Program-made: the position numbers and the translations under genes | Source of the DNA: Lichenicoccus sp964242335 | Lineage (GTDB): Bacteria > Pseudomonadota > Alphaproteobacteria > Acetobacterales > Acetobacteraceae | Direction of reading: 5' to 3' | Length of the DNA stretch: 64,000 nucleotides | Assembly (NCBI GenBank): GCA_964242335.1 | Contig: CAXTAY010000001.1 | Location: 62,001-126,000, forward strand | In this document: piece after piece, positions 54,191 through 63,567 of the stretch | Layout of the letters: each line of letters begins with the position of its first letter | Numbering within the stretch: the first letter of the stretch is position 1 | Notes under the pieces: generated by a model | Database searches by the model: none | Told to the model about the DNA's origin: nothing | What the model saw: only the letters and a program-made list of their open reading frames with translations

Positions 54191-55713
54191 CAGGGCGCGG
54201 CGGCGAGCGGCGCCCAGCTCAGCTCCGACAGCACCGTCGCGGGCAGGGTGCGGTCGACGCGCACGCCGTGCAGGGCGGCGTCGGCGACCGTGATGGTCTT
54301 GAAGCTGAGCAGGAACACGTTCGGCTCGTCGTCGGCGAGCTTGCGCTGCATCTGCTGCGACAGCGCCACCTGCTGCGCCGGATCCAGCGTGGCCTCGCGC
54401 TGCCGGTAGAGCGCGTCGTATCCGGGGTCGTGGTAGTTGAAGTAGTAGTGCGGCCGGGCATAGATATCGAGGTCCGCCGGCTCGGTGTGGGCGATGATCG
54501 TCGCCTGGTAGTTCGCCTGACCGAACACGCGCTGCAGCCACTGCGCCCACTCGACCGGCATCAGCGTCACCTGCAGTCCGACCTGCGGCAGGTAGGCGCC
54601 GATCAGCTCGCCCAGCTGGTGCGCGTACGGCGTCGGCGGCAGCGTGATGGTCAGCGTGGTGCCGGGCGCCACCCCGGCCTGCGCCAGCAGCCGGGTGGCG
54701 CGGGCGGGATCGAACGGATAGCGGTTCGACAGGTCGACATAGTCCGCGTCCGCCGGCGTGCGGTGCGATCCGATCACGCTGGCGTAGCCGTCGTCGGTGG
54801 CGTGGACCAGGGCGGCGCGGTCGATCGCGTAGGCCAGCGCGCGTCGAACGCGCACGTCGTCGAACGGCTTGCGGGCATTGTTCAGGGCCAACATCACCTT
54901 GGCGTCGCTGCGTCCGACCAGGACGCGGAAGCCGGAATCGTGGGCGAAGGCGCCGAGCTGCTCCGGCTGCATGTTGGTGAACAGGTCGATCGCGTGGCCC
55001 TTGAGCGCGTTCTCGGCGGCGAGCGGATCGGCCAGGAAGCGGAACGTCGCCGTCCCCATCGCCGGTGCGGCACCCCAGTACTGCGGGTTGCGCGCCAGCG
55101 TCACGCTGTCGCCGCGCTTCCAGCCGGCCAGCACATAGGGACCGGTGCCGACCGGCCGCACGTCGTCGCCGGCCGCCGTGGCCGGTGCCACCATCACCGC
55201 GCTGGCCCAGCCGAGCCGGTAGAGCAGCTCGGCCGAGGGTCGCGCCAGCCGGATCACCGCCTCGTCGGCGGACGGGCAGCGCACCTCGGCGATCGGGGCG
55301 AAGAACGGACGCTGCGGGTTGCGGCTGCCGTCGGCGCGGGCGCGGTCGATGCTGAACTGCACGACGGTGCAGTCGAACGGCGTGCCGTCGCTGAAGCGGA
55401 CGCCGTGCCTGAGGCGGAAGTCGTACTCCAGCCCGTCGGCGGATCGCGACCAGGCGGAGGCCAGGGCCGGCTGCACCGAGCCGTCGGCGGCGATCCGCGT
55501 CAGCCCCTCGAAGATGTTGCCGTAGGTGACGTCCGCCACTGGCTCCGACGGGTTGACGGTGGGATCGAGCACCGGCGGTTCCAGCGTCAGGCCGATCGCG
55601 ACGGCGTCCGGATGCGCCGGTGCCGCGGCCAGCAGCAGCAGGGTCACGAGGCCGATGCCGGCGCGATGCGCGAGGCCGCCGCAACGATGCCGTCCGACGG
55701 TAACCGCAATCAT
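54190..55713 (-). CDS. ABC transporter substrate-binding protein, family 5 (OppA/DppA type)
   Basis: Periplasmic receptor of the importer, 507 residues. A signal peptide occupies about residues 1-35 (IGLVTLLLLAAAPAHPDA). The family-5 core has LEPPVLDPTVNPSEPVADVT, EGLTRIAADGSVQPALASAW, FRLRHGVRFSDGTPF, GTGPYVLAGW and VRRALAYAIDRAALV. The first gene of the operon faces LysR across a 116-bp region with AT-rich patches. Members bind peptides, glutathione, nickel, or opines; the ligand here is unknown. Confidence 0.93.
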   Translation of the reverse strand: MIAVTVGRHRCGGLAHRAGIGLVTLLLLAAAPAHPDAVAIGLTLEPPVLDPTVNPSEPVADVTYGNIFEGLTRIAADGSVQPALASAWSRSADGLEYDFRLRHGVRFSDGTPFDCTVVQFSIDRARADGSRNPQRPFFAPIAEVRCPSADEAVIRLARPSAELLYRLGWASAVMVAPATAAGDDVRPVGTGPYVLAGWKRGDSVTLARNPQYWGAAPAMGTATFRFLADPLAAENALKGHAIDLFTNMQPEQLGAFAHDSGFRVLVGRSDAKVMLALNNARKPFDDVRVRRALAYAIDRAALVHATDDGYASVIGSHRTPADADYVDLSNRYPFDPARATRLLAQAGVAPGTTLTITLPPTPYAHQLGELIGAYLPQVGLQVTLMPVEWAQWLQRVFGQANYQATIIAHTEPADLDIYARPHYYFNYHDPGYDALYRQREATLDPAQQVALSQQMQRKLADDEPNVFLLSFKTITVADAALHGVRVDRTLPATVLSELSWAPLAAAP

Positions 55714-55829
55714 GAGCAGTATATCCTAATTTGCACTAACACGTACCGTTGTTTAAGCAGGGGAGCAAGCGGTCGCTCCTGATGTAAGGATGCTGCCGCC
55801 TGGTGTGGGACGGAGGATGGCGGGCGGTC
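55714..55829. promoter_or_regulatory. Divergent control region between the ABC operon and LysR
   Basis: This is the AT-richest piece in the neighbourhood, with TATATCCTAATTTGC near 55719 and TACCGTTGTTTAAG near 55744. It should contain both promoters and the LysR operator. A small inverted repeat GGAGC-N8-GCTCC lies near 55762-55779. I cannot fix the -35/-10 boxes. Confidence 0.5.
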
Positions 55830-56738
55830 ATGCAGGTCCGGGCGTTGCAGCTCTTCGTGGCACTCGCCCGCTCGGGATCGATCCGCCAGGCGGCGCAGCG
55901 GCTGGCTCTCGCGCCGACCGCGATCGCCCGGCAGATCGACCAGCTCGGATACTACTTCCGCGCCGAGCTGGTCGACCGGAGCGCCGGCGGCATCCGGCTG
56001 ACCGAGGCCGGCAGCCTGCTGGCGGAGCGGGCGCAGCTGATGGTCAACGACCTCGAGGTCACGCGCGCGCTGATCGACGACCTGCGCGGGCTGCAGCGCG
56101 GCCAGGTGACGATCCGCGCCAGCGGTGCCGTGATCGGCGGCCTGCTGGCCCCCGCGATCTGCGAGGCGCACGCGCTGCATCCCGCACTGCGCTTCCATGT
56201 CGACGTGGCGGCGGCCGGCGAGATCTTCGCCGCCGTCGCCGAGGGTGCGGCGGATCTCGGTGTCACCCTGTTCTCGCCGAGGAGCGACAAGGTGACGGTC
56301 TGCCGGAGCCGGCAGGTGGCGCACGCCGCCATCGTCAGTCCCGAGCACGTGCTGGCGTCGCTGCATCGTGTCTCCATGCAGCAACTGGCGCGCCAATCCC
56401 TGGCGATCCCCGACAGCGCGTTCGGCGTGCGCCAGAACCTGGAGCGGATCGCGCGCAGATCGAGCGTGCGGCTGGACCCGGTGTTCGTCACCGGCTCGCT
56501 CGACATGCAGAAGGAGCTCGCCCTGCGCGGCACCGCGGTGCTGGTGCTGCCGCCGCTCTGCTGCAGCCGGGAGATCGCGGCGGGCGCGCTGGTGGCGGTG
56601 CCGCTGGAGGCGGGCAGCACCATCGCGACGTCGCTCGACCTGTGCCGCGCGCCCAACCGTGCGCTGTCGTTCGCCGCCAGGGCGCTGCTCGCCATCCTCG
56701 AGCACACCATGGCGCGAGAGCTCGGTGCCGCCGCATGA
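55830..56738 (+). CDS. LysR-family transcriptional regulator
   Basis: The 302-residue protein has the N-terminal winged helix-turn-helix (LQLFVALARSGSIRQAAQRL, then APTAIARQIDQLGYYFRAEL) followed by the helix linker and an inducer-binding domain (GQVTIRASGAVIGGLLAPAI). ATG 55830 begins just before the DNA-binding helix; a GTG at 55803 would add nine residues. The recognition helix has IARQIDQL in place of the more usual VSRQI(R/K)QLE. It sits at the centre of the two-armed gene cluster and is the obvious candidate for controlling both arms. Confidence 0.93.
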   Translation: MQVRALQLFVALARSGSIRQAAQRLALAPTAIARQIDQLGYYFRAELVDRSAGGIRLTEAGSLLAERAQLMVNDLEVTRALIDDLRGLQRGQVTIRASGAVIGGLLAPAICEAHALHPALRFHVDVAAAGEIFAAVAEGAADLGVTLFSPRSDKVTVCRSRQVAHAAIVSPEHVLASLHRVSMQQLARQSLAIPDSAFGVRQNLERIARRSSVRLDPVFVTGSLDMQKELALRGTAVLVLPPLCCSREIAAGALVAVPLEAGSTIATSLDLCRAPNRALSFAARALLAILEHTMARELGAAA

Positions 56739-56768
56739 TCCCGGCGCACCGGCATCCTTGCCGCCATC

Positions 56769-56784
56769 GCGGGCAGAAGCCCGC
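56769..56784 (+). terminator. Hairpin downstream of lysR
   Basis: GCGGGC-AGAA-GCCCGC is a perfect six-base stem with a tetraloop, 30 bp after the LysR stop codon and 134 bp before the TonB receptor gene. No U-run follows. It may limit read-through or stabilise an mRNA end. Confidence 0.35.
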
Positions 56785-56917
56785 CCGGCGCGCAGGCCTG
56801 CGAAAACGTAACGGGGGGACCACAAATTTATGCTGCGATTTCCGTGATCGTCTCGATAACGTTCCCGGATCGCGCGCGGCCCTGCAGCAACCTGAACCCC
56901 CAGCCGAGAAGAGCTCG

Positions 56918-59314
56918 ATGAACCCTGTGCCGGCGGCTTTCAAAGTGGCGAACCCGGCGAGCCCCGCCGACCGCGCGGTCCCGCCCTGCCGTTCTCTGCT
57001 CTGGCGTCCCGTCGTCCGGCTCGCCTCCGTCGGCCTCGCCTGCCTGTCGCTGGAGGGGGGCCGGGCGCGGGCGCAGACGGCGGTCAACTCGCCGGTCGCG
57101 GCACAGCAATCCACCCCGAGCGTCGCCACCGGCACCGCGCCCGGCGCCACGACCCCCGCCCAGTCCGGCGCGCTGGAGACCATCACCGTGACCGCGGAGC
57201 GGCGGTCGCAGAGTGCGCAGAGCGTCGGCAGCTCGATCAGCGTGATCAGCGGCAGGACGCTCGCGGCACGCAACGTCAACAACGTGTTCGACCTGCAGTA
57301 CCTGACGCCGTCGCTGCAGGTGACGCCGCAGTTCGGCAGCGGCCAGCCCTCGTTCGCGATCCGCGGCCTGGGCTTCAGCGACTATGCCAGCAACAACGCG
57401 CCGACGGTCGGCATCTACATGGACGAGGTGGCCTATCCGGTCCCGTTCGCCACCGAGGGCACCATGTTCGACATCCAGCGCGTCGAGGTGCTGCGCGGGC
57501 CGCAGGGCACGCTGTACGGCCGCAACACCACGGGTGGCGCGATCAACTACATCCTGAACAAGCCGACCCGCACCCTGACCGGCGGCCTCGACGTGCAGTA
57601 CGGCCGCTTCGACGCCGCCAAGGTCAACGGCTACGTCGCCGGCCCGCTCGGCGACCGCGTGCAGTTCCGTCTGTCCGGCGAGACCCAGCAGGGCGGCGCC
57701 TGGCAGCACAACCGCGACGGTGACGGCTCGATGCTCGGCGACGTCGACCGCAGCGGCCTGCGCCTGATCGTCGACGCCGAGGCGACCGACACGCTCAAGG
57801 TCGAGGTCAACCTGCATGGCAGCCACGACCGCTCCGACGGCAGCGGCGAGCATCTCTACGCCCCGCTCACCGCGCTGAACGGTTTCTTTCCGCTGACGTA
57901 CCCGGTCTATCCCGCCGACACCGACCGCTACGCCACCGCCTGGGGTGCCTCGCCCTCGTTCGCGCGCGAGATCGGCATCCAGACCGACACCAAGCCGTTC
58001 CGCCACCTCGATACCGGCGGGGTCAGCGTGCGCGCCGACCAGACGCTGAGTTTCGCGACCCTCACCGACCTGATCAGCTACGACTACGCGCAGCGCACCG
58101 AGTACGACAATTTCGACGCCTTCGCCGGCGGGGTCGCCGACGTCTACTACAACTCGCGTGCCAACGTGTTCGCCAACGAGCTGCGTCTGACCTCGCTCGA
58201 TGCCGGGCGCCTGTCCTGGGTCGGCGGCATCTACTACTCGAACCAGTACCTGAACGACAATTACCGTTCCGGCTTCCAGGACATCTACGGCCTCGACGGC
58301 GACGTGCAGTACTCGCAGACCGTCAACACCATCAGCGGCTTCGGGCAGGCCAACTACAAGCTGACCCCGGCACTCACCGCGATCGGCGGCCTGCGCATCG
58401 AGCACGAGCAGCGTGACCTCAACGATTTCAGCTCCTACTTCATCTCCGACGGCGCCATCACCAACCCGAACAACTCGGTCGGCCCGCAGAGCACCAGCTT
58501 CACCGAGCCGTCGGGCAAGGCGGAACTGGAATATTCCCCGCTGCACGATGACATGGTCTACGCCTCGGTCAGCCGCGGCGTGAAGTCGGGTGGCTTCACC
58601 ACCTACAACTCGGGCTCCCCCGAGACCTCCACCGCGCCGTTCAAGCCGGAGCGGCTCTGGGCCTACGAAGTCGGCAACAAGCTGGAGCTGCCGGCGCAGC
58701 ACCTGCGCTTCAACCTGTCCGCGTTCTACTACGACTATCACGACCAGCAGATCCAGTCGGCCACCGTCAACGCGCAGACCGGACTGGTGGGCGCCATCGT
58801 GAACGCGCCGAAATCCCACCTCTACGGCGGCGAGTTCGAGGCCAACTGGTCGCCGATCCGCAACCTCACCCTGACCCAGGGCGCCGGCTGGGCGACGGGC
58901 CAGTTCGACGTCTTCGAGTCCGTGCTGACCGCGGTGCGCGTGCGTGGCGTCTATGTCGGCGTGTTCGGCGACCGCAAGGGCGACAGCCTGCCGGCGCCGA
59001 AGATCACGCTGAACGGATCGATCAGCTATCGCTGGGACCTGGGCCGCTTCGACCTGCTCACCGGTGCGGACTACAGCCTGCGCAGCACCTACCGCTCGCT
59101 GTTCGGCAGCCTCTACGACGTCGCCGGCTACACGCTGGTGAACGCCAACGCGACGCTGTCGCCGAAGGGCGGCCGCTGGAGCCTCTCCGCGTTCGGCCAG
59201 AACATCCTCGACAAGCAGTACGACGTCGACCGCAACTTCTTCGTCGCCGGTGACGACGTCGCACTCGCGGGCTTGCCGGCGACCTGGGGCGTGCGCGCCT
59301 CGGTGAATTTCTGA
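56918..59314 (+). CDS. TonB-dependent outer-membrane receptor
   Basis: The 798-residue protein imports a ligand through the outer membrane using TonB energy. A signal-like N-terminus (to about residue 52, ending GGRARAQ) precedes a TonB box ETITVTAERR (87-96). The plug has VGIYMDEVAYPVPF and VEVLRGPQGTLYGRNTTGGAINY. The barrel ends in WGVRASVNF with the C-terminal phenylalanine needed for assembly. The plug signature is of the type common in sphingomonad-style catabolic receptors rather than classical siderophore ones. ATG 56918 is preceded by GAGAAGAG. It follows LysR and precedes an amidase by 27 bp. Confidence 0.93.
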   Translation: MNPVPAAFKVANPASPADRAVPPCRSLLWRPVVRLASVGLACLSLEGGRARAQTAVNSPVAAQQSTPSVATGTAPGATTPAQSGALETITVTAERRSQSAQSVGSSISVISGRTLAARNVNNVFDLQYLTPSLQVTPQFGSGQPSFAIRGLGFSDYASNNAPTVGIYMDEVAYPVPFATEGTMFDIQRVEVLRGPQGTLYGRNTTGGAINYILNKPTRTLTGGLDVQYGRFDAAKVNGYVAGPLGDRVQFRLSGETQQGGAWQHNRDGDGSMLGDVDRSGLRLIVDAEATDTLKVEVNLHGSHDRSDGSGEHLYAPLTALNGFFPLTYPVYPADTDRYATAWGASPSFAREIGIQTDTKPFRHLDTGGVSVRADQTLSFATLTDLISYDYAQRTEYDNFDAFAGGVADVYYNSRANVFANELRLTSLDAGRLSWVGGIYYSNQYLNDNYRSGFQDIYGLDGDVQYSQTVNTISGFGQANYKLTPALTAIGGLRIEHEQRDLNDFSSYFISDGAITNPNNSVGPQSTSFTEPSGKAELEYSPLHDDMVYASVSRGVKSGGFTTYNSGSPETSTAPFKPERLWAYEVGNKLELPAQHLRFNLSAFYYDYHDQQIQSATVNAQTGLVGAIVNAPKSHLYGGEFEANWSPIRNLTLTQGAGWATGQFDVFESVLTAVRVRGVYVGVFGDRKGDSLPAPKITLNGSISYRWDLGRFDLLTGADYSLRSTYRSLFGSLYDVAGYTLVNANATLSPKGGRWSLSAFGQNILDKQYDVDRNFFVAGDDVALAGLPATWGVRASVNF

Positions 59315-59341
59315 CGTCGCCGCGGGATACGGAGCCGCCCG

Positions 59342-60748
59342 ATGAGCAGCCTGACCGAGCTCGATACCGCCACCCTGCTCGCCGGCTACGCCTCGGGCGC
59401 CTTCTCGCCCAGCGAATACATCGACGCGCTGATCGGGCACATCGCCGCCTGGGAGCCGCACCTCAACGCGCTCTACGCCTACGCGCCGGAGCGTGCGCGA
59501 CGGGAGGCGGCGCAGTCGACGCGGCGCTGGCGGGACGGCGCCCCCTGCGGCTCGCTCGACGGCATCCCGGTCACGCTGAAGGAGCTGATCGCGACGAGGG
59601 GCACGCCGACGCCGTTCGGCACCGCCGCGTCCGAGCTGGTGCCGGAAGCGGAGGACGCGCCGCCGGCGGCGCGCCTGCGCGAGGCCGGGGCGATCCTGCT
59701 CGGCAAGACCACCGCGCCGGATTACGGGATGCTCTCGTCGGGCCTGTCCAGCTTCCATCCCCTGACACGCAATCCCTGGGACCTCGCGACCAACCCCGGC
59801 GGTTCCAGCGCCGGGGCGGCGGCGGCCGCCGCCGCCGGCTACGGGCCGCTGCATGTCGGCACCGACATCGGCGGCTCGGTGCGGCTGCCGGCGGCGTGGT
59901 GCGGCCTGGTCGGGTTCAAGCCAACGCTCGGCCGGGTGCCGATCGATCCCTACTATGTCGGGCGCTGCGCCGGGCCGATGACGCGCAGGGTCGACGACGC
60001 CGCCCGGATGATGGCCGTCCTCGTGCGCCCCGACGCGCGCGACGCCACCAGCCTGCCGCCGCAGGCGATCGCCTGGGAGCGGCCGCTGCACACGGTGCGC
60101 GGCCTGCGCATCGGGCTGATGCGGGACGCCGGCTGCGGCATGACGCCGGATCCGCAGATCGCCGCCGCCATCGACGCCGCCGCCGCCATGTTCGAGCAGG
60201 AGGGCGCGCAGGTCGTGCCGGTGTCCCCGGTGCTGAGCCGGCAGATCCTGGACGGGATCGACCTCTACTGGCGCGCCCGGTCCTGGGCAGACATCGCCCG
60301 GCTTCCGCCCGCGCGTCGCGACAAGGTGCTGCCCTACATCCTGAGCTGGGCGGCGTCCGGTGCGGCCGTCTCCGGGCCGGACGCCATCGACGGGTTCAAC
60401 CGCACCTTCGAGCTGCGCCGGCTCTGCGCCGCCCGGTTCGCGGACGTGGACGCGGTGCTGTCGCCGACCACGCCGAACCTCGCCTTCCCGGCCGAGTGGG
60501 CGTCGCCGCTGAACGACCCGCAGCTTCCGTTCGAGCACATCGCCTTCACCCTGCCCTGGAACATGTCCGAGCAGCCGGCGGTGTCGCTGAATTGCGGCTT
60601 CTCCGATTCGGGCATGCCGATCGGGCTGCAGATCGTCACCCGTCGCTTCGCCGACCTCCAGGCGCTGCAGCTGGCACGCTGGTTCGAGGCGCGTCGTCCT
60701 CCGATCCGCTGGCCGGTGCCGCCGGCGCGCCGAGGAGCGGGCGCTTGA
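59342..60748 (+). CDS. Amidase-signature family hydrolase
   Basis: The 468-residue enzyme has the Ser-cisSer-Lys triad of the amidase-signature family: K80 in GIPVTLKELIAT, S155 in NPGGSSAGAAAAA and nucleophile S179 in GTDIGGSVRLPAAWCGLVGFKP. Spacing is the same as in GatA-type enzymes. Members cleave amides, including the cyclic nylon dimer hydrolase NylA, GatA, and fatty-acid amide hydrolase. No GatB/GatC neighbour is present, so a catabolic amidase is more likely. Its stop shares bases with the TTG start of the exported P1 peptidase. Confidence 0.93.
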   Translation: MSSLTELDTATLLAGYASGAFSPSEYIDALIGHIAAWEPHLNALYAYAPERARREAAQSTRRWRDGAPCGSLDGIPVTLKELIATRGTPTPFGTAASELVPEAEDAPPAARLREAGAILLGKTTAPDYGMLSSGLSSFHPLTRNPWDLATNPGGSSAGAAAAAAAGYGPLHVGTDIGGSVRLPAAWCGLVGFKPTLGRVPIDPYYVGRCAGPMTRRVDDAARMMAVLVRPDARDATSLPPQAIAWERPLHTVRGLRIGLMRDAGCGMTPDPQIAAAIDAAAAMFEQEGAQVVPVSPVLSRQILDGIDLYWRARSWADIARLPPARRDKVLPYILSWAASGAAVSGPDAIDGFNRTFELRRLCAARFADVDAVLSPTTPNLAFPAEWASPLNDPQLPFEHIAFTLPWNMSEQPAVSLNCGFSDSGMPIGLQIVTRRFADLQALQLARWFEARRPPIRWPVPPARRGAGA

Positions 60749-61851
60749 ACCGCCGCACCCTGATCGCGCGCCTCGGCGGCGGACTGGCCGCCCTCGCACT
60801 GTGCCCCGAGCCGGGCTCGGCCGCACCCGCAGGCCCCGGGCAGCCGGGCCCGCTCGATCTGATCACCGATGTTGCCGGACTTCGCGTCGGTCAGGCGGAC
60901 GACGCCCGCGTGCGCACCGGCGTCACCGTCATCCTGCCCGACGACCGCGCCGACTGCGCGGTGGACGTGCGCGGCGGCGGTCCGGGCACGCGCGAGACCG
61001 ACGCGCTCGACGCCTGGAACCTGGTGCATTCGGCCGATGCGGTGGTGCTGTCGGGCGGCTCGGTCTACGGGCTCGCGGCCGCCGACGGGGTGGCGACCTG
61101 GCTCGGCGCGCACGGGCGCGGCTTCGCCATGGTCAGGCAGCCCGGCGTGCCGCCCTCGCCGATCGTGCCGGCGGCGATCCTGTTCGACGTCGCCGACGGC
61201 GGCGACAAGAACTGGGGGATGAACCCGCCCTACCGCGAGCTCGGCATACGCGCGGTCGAGGCAGCGTCGCGCAGCGTGCGGCTCGGCACCGTGGGGGCCG
61301 GCTACGGCGCCGGCGCCGGCGCGCTCAAGGGCGGGGTGGGATCGGCCTCGCTGCTGACCCATGACGGCATGACCATCGGCGCCATCGTCGCGGTCAACAG
61401 CGCCGGCTCCACCACCGTGCCCGGCGACCGGCATTTCTGGGCCGGCGCGTTCGAGATGAACCACGAGTTCGGCGGCCTGGGGCCGGGTGCCGCGCTGGTG
61501 CCGGGCGAGGATTGGGGGCTGGCCAAGGTCAATCCGGGGGCGCGGGCCAATACCACCATCGCCTGCGTCGCCACCGACGTGTCGCTCGATCCGGACGAGC
61601 TGAAGCGGGTGGCGATCATGGCGCAGGACGGGCTGGCGCGCGCGATCCGGCCGGTGCATTCGCCGTTCGACGGCGACGTCGTGTTCGCGCTCTCCACCGC
61701 GCGCAGGCAGCAGGGCGGTCCGAGCCGCCCCTTCACGGTGGCGCGGATCGGCGCTGCGGCGGCCGACGTGCTGGCACGCGCGGTGGCGCGCGGCGTCTAC
61801 GAGGCGACGCTGCCGCCCGGCATGCAGGGCAGGACCTGGCGCAGCCTGTGA
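60745..61851 (+). CDS. P1-family (DmpA/NylC-type) N-terminal-nucleophile peptidase, exported paralogue
   Basis: The 368-residue protein has a twin-arginine-like signal (NRRTLIARLGGGLAALAL, then PEPGSAAPA). The P1 core follows: TDVAGLRVGQADD, VVLSGGSVYGLAAADGV, GTVGAGYGAGAGALKGGVGSAS, and the self-cleavage site ARANTTIACVATD. The nucleophile would be Thr270 after Asn269, the N/T pair used by NylC. DGLARAIRPVHSPFDGDVVFALST follows. TTG 60745 overlaps the amidase stop (TTGA) and has AGGAG seven bases upstream, so the start is well supported. It is a diverged paralogue of the protein at 49620-50660, which has no signal. Confidence 0.92.
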   Translation: MNRRTLIARLGGGLAALALCPEPGSAAPAGPGQPGPLDLITDVAGLRVGQADDARVRTGVTVILPDDRADCAVDVRGGGPGTRETDALDAWNLVHSADAVVLSGGSVYGLAAADGVATWLGAHGRGFAMVRQPGVPPSPIVPAAILFDVADGGDKNWGMNPPYRELGIRAVEAASRSVRLGTVGAGYGAGAGALKGGVGSASLLTHDGMTIGAIVAVNSAGSTTVPGDRHFWAGAFEMNHEFGGLGPGAALVPGEDWGLAKVNPGARANTTIACVATDVSLDPDELKRVAIMAQDGLARAIRPVHSPFDGDVVFALSTARRQQGGPSRPFTVARIGAAAADVLARAVARGVYEATLPPGMQGRTWRSL

Positions 61852-61867
61852 CACCGCAGGAAGAGGC

Positions 61868-62092
61868 GTGACGCCGTCGCGGCGCCTGCTGATCGGCCTC
61901 GGCTTGCCGTTCGCGGCCGTGCTGCCGACCATCCCGCTGCTGGCTGCGCTGCGGGCCGCGCCCCTCGGCGTGCCGGTCGCCGTGCTCTGGCTGTTCGGCT
62001 GCATCCCGCTGACCTCGGCCTGCCTGGCGCTGTGCTGGCGGCACGACCGGCACGAGGCGGGGGCCGAGGATGGCGGGGCGCCCGGTTCATGA
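61868..62092 (+). CDS. Small DUF3311-like membrane protein
   Basis: The 74-residue protein has two membrane helices (LLIGLGLPFAAVLPTIPLLAA and VAVLWLFGCIPLTSACLALC). Small proteins of this kind (DUF3311) are commonly encoded just before sodium/solute symporters and are thought to be accessory subunits. GTG 61868 has AGGAAG four bases upstream. Its stop overlaps the symporter ATG (ATGA), supporting joint production. Confidence 0.82.
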   Translation: MTPSRRLLIGLGLPFAAVLPTIPLLAALRAAPLGVPVAVLWLFGCIPLTSACLALCWRHDRHEAGAEDGGAPGS

Positions 62093-63516
62093 CCGCGAGC
62101 TTCCTGGCCGTGATCGCGCTGTCGCTGCTGGCGGCCCTGCTGTCGCGGCGCGGCCACCGGCATCAGCGGGCGGCCGACTTCTTCGTCGCCTCCGGCCAGT
62201 TCGGCACCATCCTGTTCTTCTTCCTGGCGGTCGGCGAGACCTACAGCGTCGCCACCATCCTGGGCTTCCCGGGCGGGGTGTACGCGCGCGGCACCAGCTT
62301 CGTCAGCTGGTTTCTCGGCTACATCCTGCTCTCCTTCCCGGTCGGCTACTTCCTCTTCCCGTGGATCTGGCGCGCCGGCCGGCTCTACGGCGCCGTCACC
62401 CTGCCCGACCTGTTCCGCGCGCATTTCGACAGCCGCGCCCTGGAGCTGGTGGTGACGATCGCCTCCATCCTGTTCCTGGTGCCGCTCGGGGTGATGCAGT
62501 TCATCGGCCTGGACACGGTGTTCCGCAGCCTCGGCTGGCCGGTGCCGCCGCTCTCGCTCACCATCCTGGCCGGCCTGCTCGCCTTCACCTACATCGCGAT
62601 CTCCGGCATCCGGGCGCCGGCCTACGTCGCCGTGCTGAAGGACCTGCTGGTGCTGGCGGCGATCCTGCTGACCGGGCTCGCGGCGCTCGCCGCGAATACG
62701 GCCGCCGGCCCGGCGGGTGCCGCATCGGCGCCGGCGACCCCGGTGGTCACGCCAGCGATCACATCGGCGGCCGAGCTGTTCTCGATCTCCACGATCCTGC
62801 TGCAGAGCGTCGGCTTCTGCCTGGTGCCGCAGACCTGCGCCACCGTGTTCACCGCGCGCTCGGTCGCGACCATCCGGCGGGCGCAGGTGGCGATGCCGCT
62901 CTACATGCTGATGTTCCCGTTCCTGGTGGTGGTGGCGTATTTCGCGCGCAGCCACGCGCTGCCCCTCGCCTCGCCGAACGACGTGTTCCTCGCGGTGGCG
63001 CGCGCGCTGCTGCCGGGCTGGGCGGCGGGACTGGTGATGGCCGGTGCCGCGCTGTCGGCGCTGGTGGTGCTGTCGGGGATCTGCCTGGCGCTGGGACCGC
63101 TGGTCTCGCGCAACCTGCTGCCGGGCCTCGACGACGACCAGCAGCGCCGCTGGTCCAAGCTGGTGATGGCGCTCTACCTGGCGGCCTCGATCGCCGGCGC
63201 CGCCGGTTCGCACCAGCTCATGGTCAGCATCAACAACCTGTTCTATTTCGGCGTCACCCAGTCGCTGCCGGGCATGCTGGCGATCCTGTTCCTGCGCCGC
63301 GCGCGGCCGGCCTCGATCATCGGCGGGCTGCTGGCGGGGGATGCCGCGGCGGTGCTGCTGCACGGCGCCGAGGTGCCGCTGGCGGGAATCAATCCGGGCC
63401 TCGTCGGCCTGCTGCTCAACCTCGCGATCGTGCTCGGGGCGCTGCGCTGCTGGCCCGGACAGCAGAGGATGCCGGTGGCGCAGCGCTGGCCGCGAGCGCT
63501 TCGAAGCCATCCCTGA
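62089..63516 (+). CDS. Sodium:solute symporter family protein (SSS)
   Basis: The 475-residue protein has about 12-13 membrane helices and the SSS pattern: an early RAADFFVASGQFGTILFFFLAVGETYSVATILGFPG, then YILLSFPVGYFLFPWIWRAG and LYGAVTLPDLFRAHF. The middle has GIRAPAYVAVLKDLLVLAAI. Relatives carry amino acids, organic acids, pantothenate or proline. It lies between an exported peptidase and an omega-amino-acid aminotransferase, so uptake of the released amino acid is the obvious role (inference). Confidence 0.9.
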   Translation: MTASFLAVIALSLLAALLSRRGHRHQRAADFFVASGQFGTILFFFLAVGETYSVATILGFPGGVYARGTSFVSWFLGYILLSFPVGYFLFPWIWRAGRLYGAVTLPDLFRAHFDSRALELVVTIASILFLVPLGVMQFIGLDTVFRSLGWPVPPLSLTILAGLLAFTYIAISGIRAPAYVAVLKDLLVLAAILLTGLAALAANTAAGPAGAASAPATPVVTPAITSAAELFSISTILLQSVGFCLVPQTCATVFTARSVATIRRAQVAMPLYMLMFPFLVVVAYFARSHALPLASPNDVFLAVARALLPGWAAGLVMAGAALSALVVLSGICLALGPLVSRNLLPGLDDDQQRRWSKLVMALYLAASIAGAAGSHQLMVSINNLFYFGVTQSLPGMLAILFLRRARPASIIGGLLAGDAAAVLLHGAEVPLAGINPGLVGLLLNLAIVLGALRCWPGQQRMPVAQRWPRALRSHP

Positions 63517-63567
63517 GCGTCGGCGATATCGTGTATGTCCTGTGCAGCGGCGGGGAGATCACCGATC

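Noticed and set aside
56828..60826. A 1332-residue open frame on the minus strand
   Set aside because: It is antisense to the TonB receptor and amidase genes. Its translation is rich in Arg, His, Gln and Val without any family motif, as expected for the opposite strand of high-GC coding DNA.
60334..63510. A 1058-residue open frame on the minus strand
   Set aside because: It is antisense to the amidase, exported P1 peptidase and symporter genes and is compositionally biased (His/Gln/Arg) with no recognisable domain.
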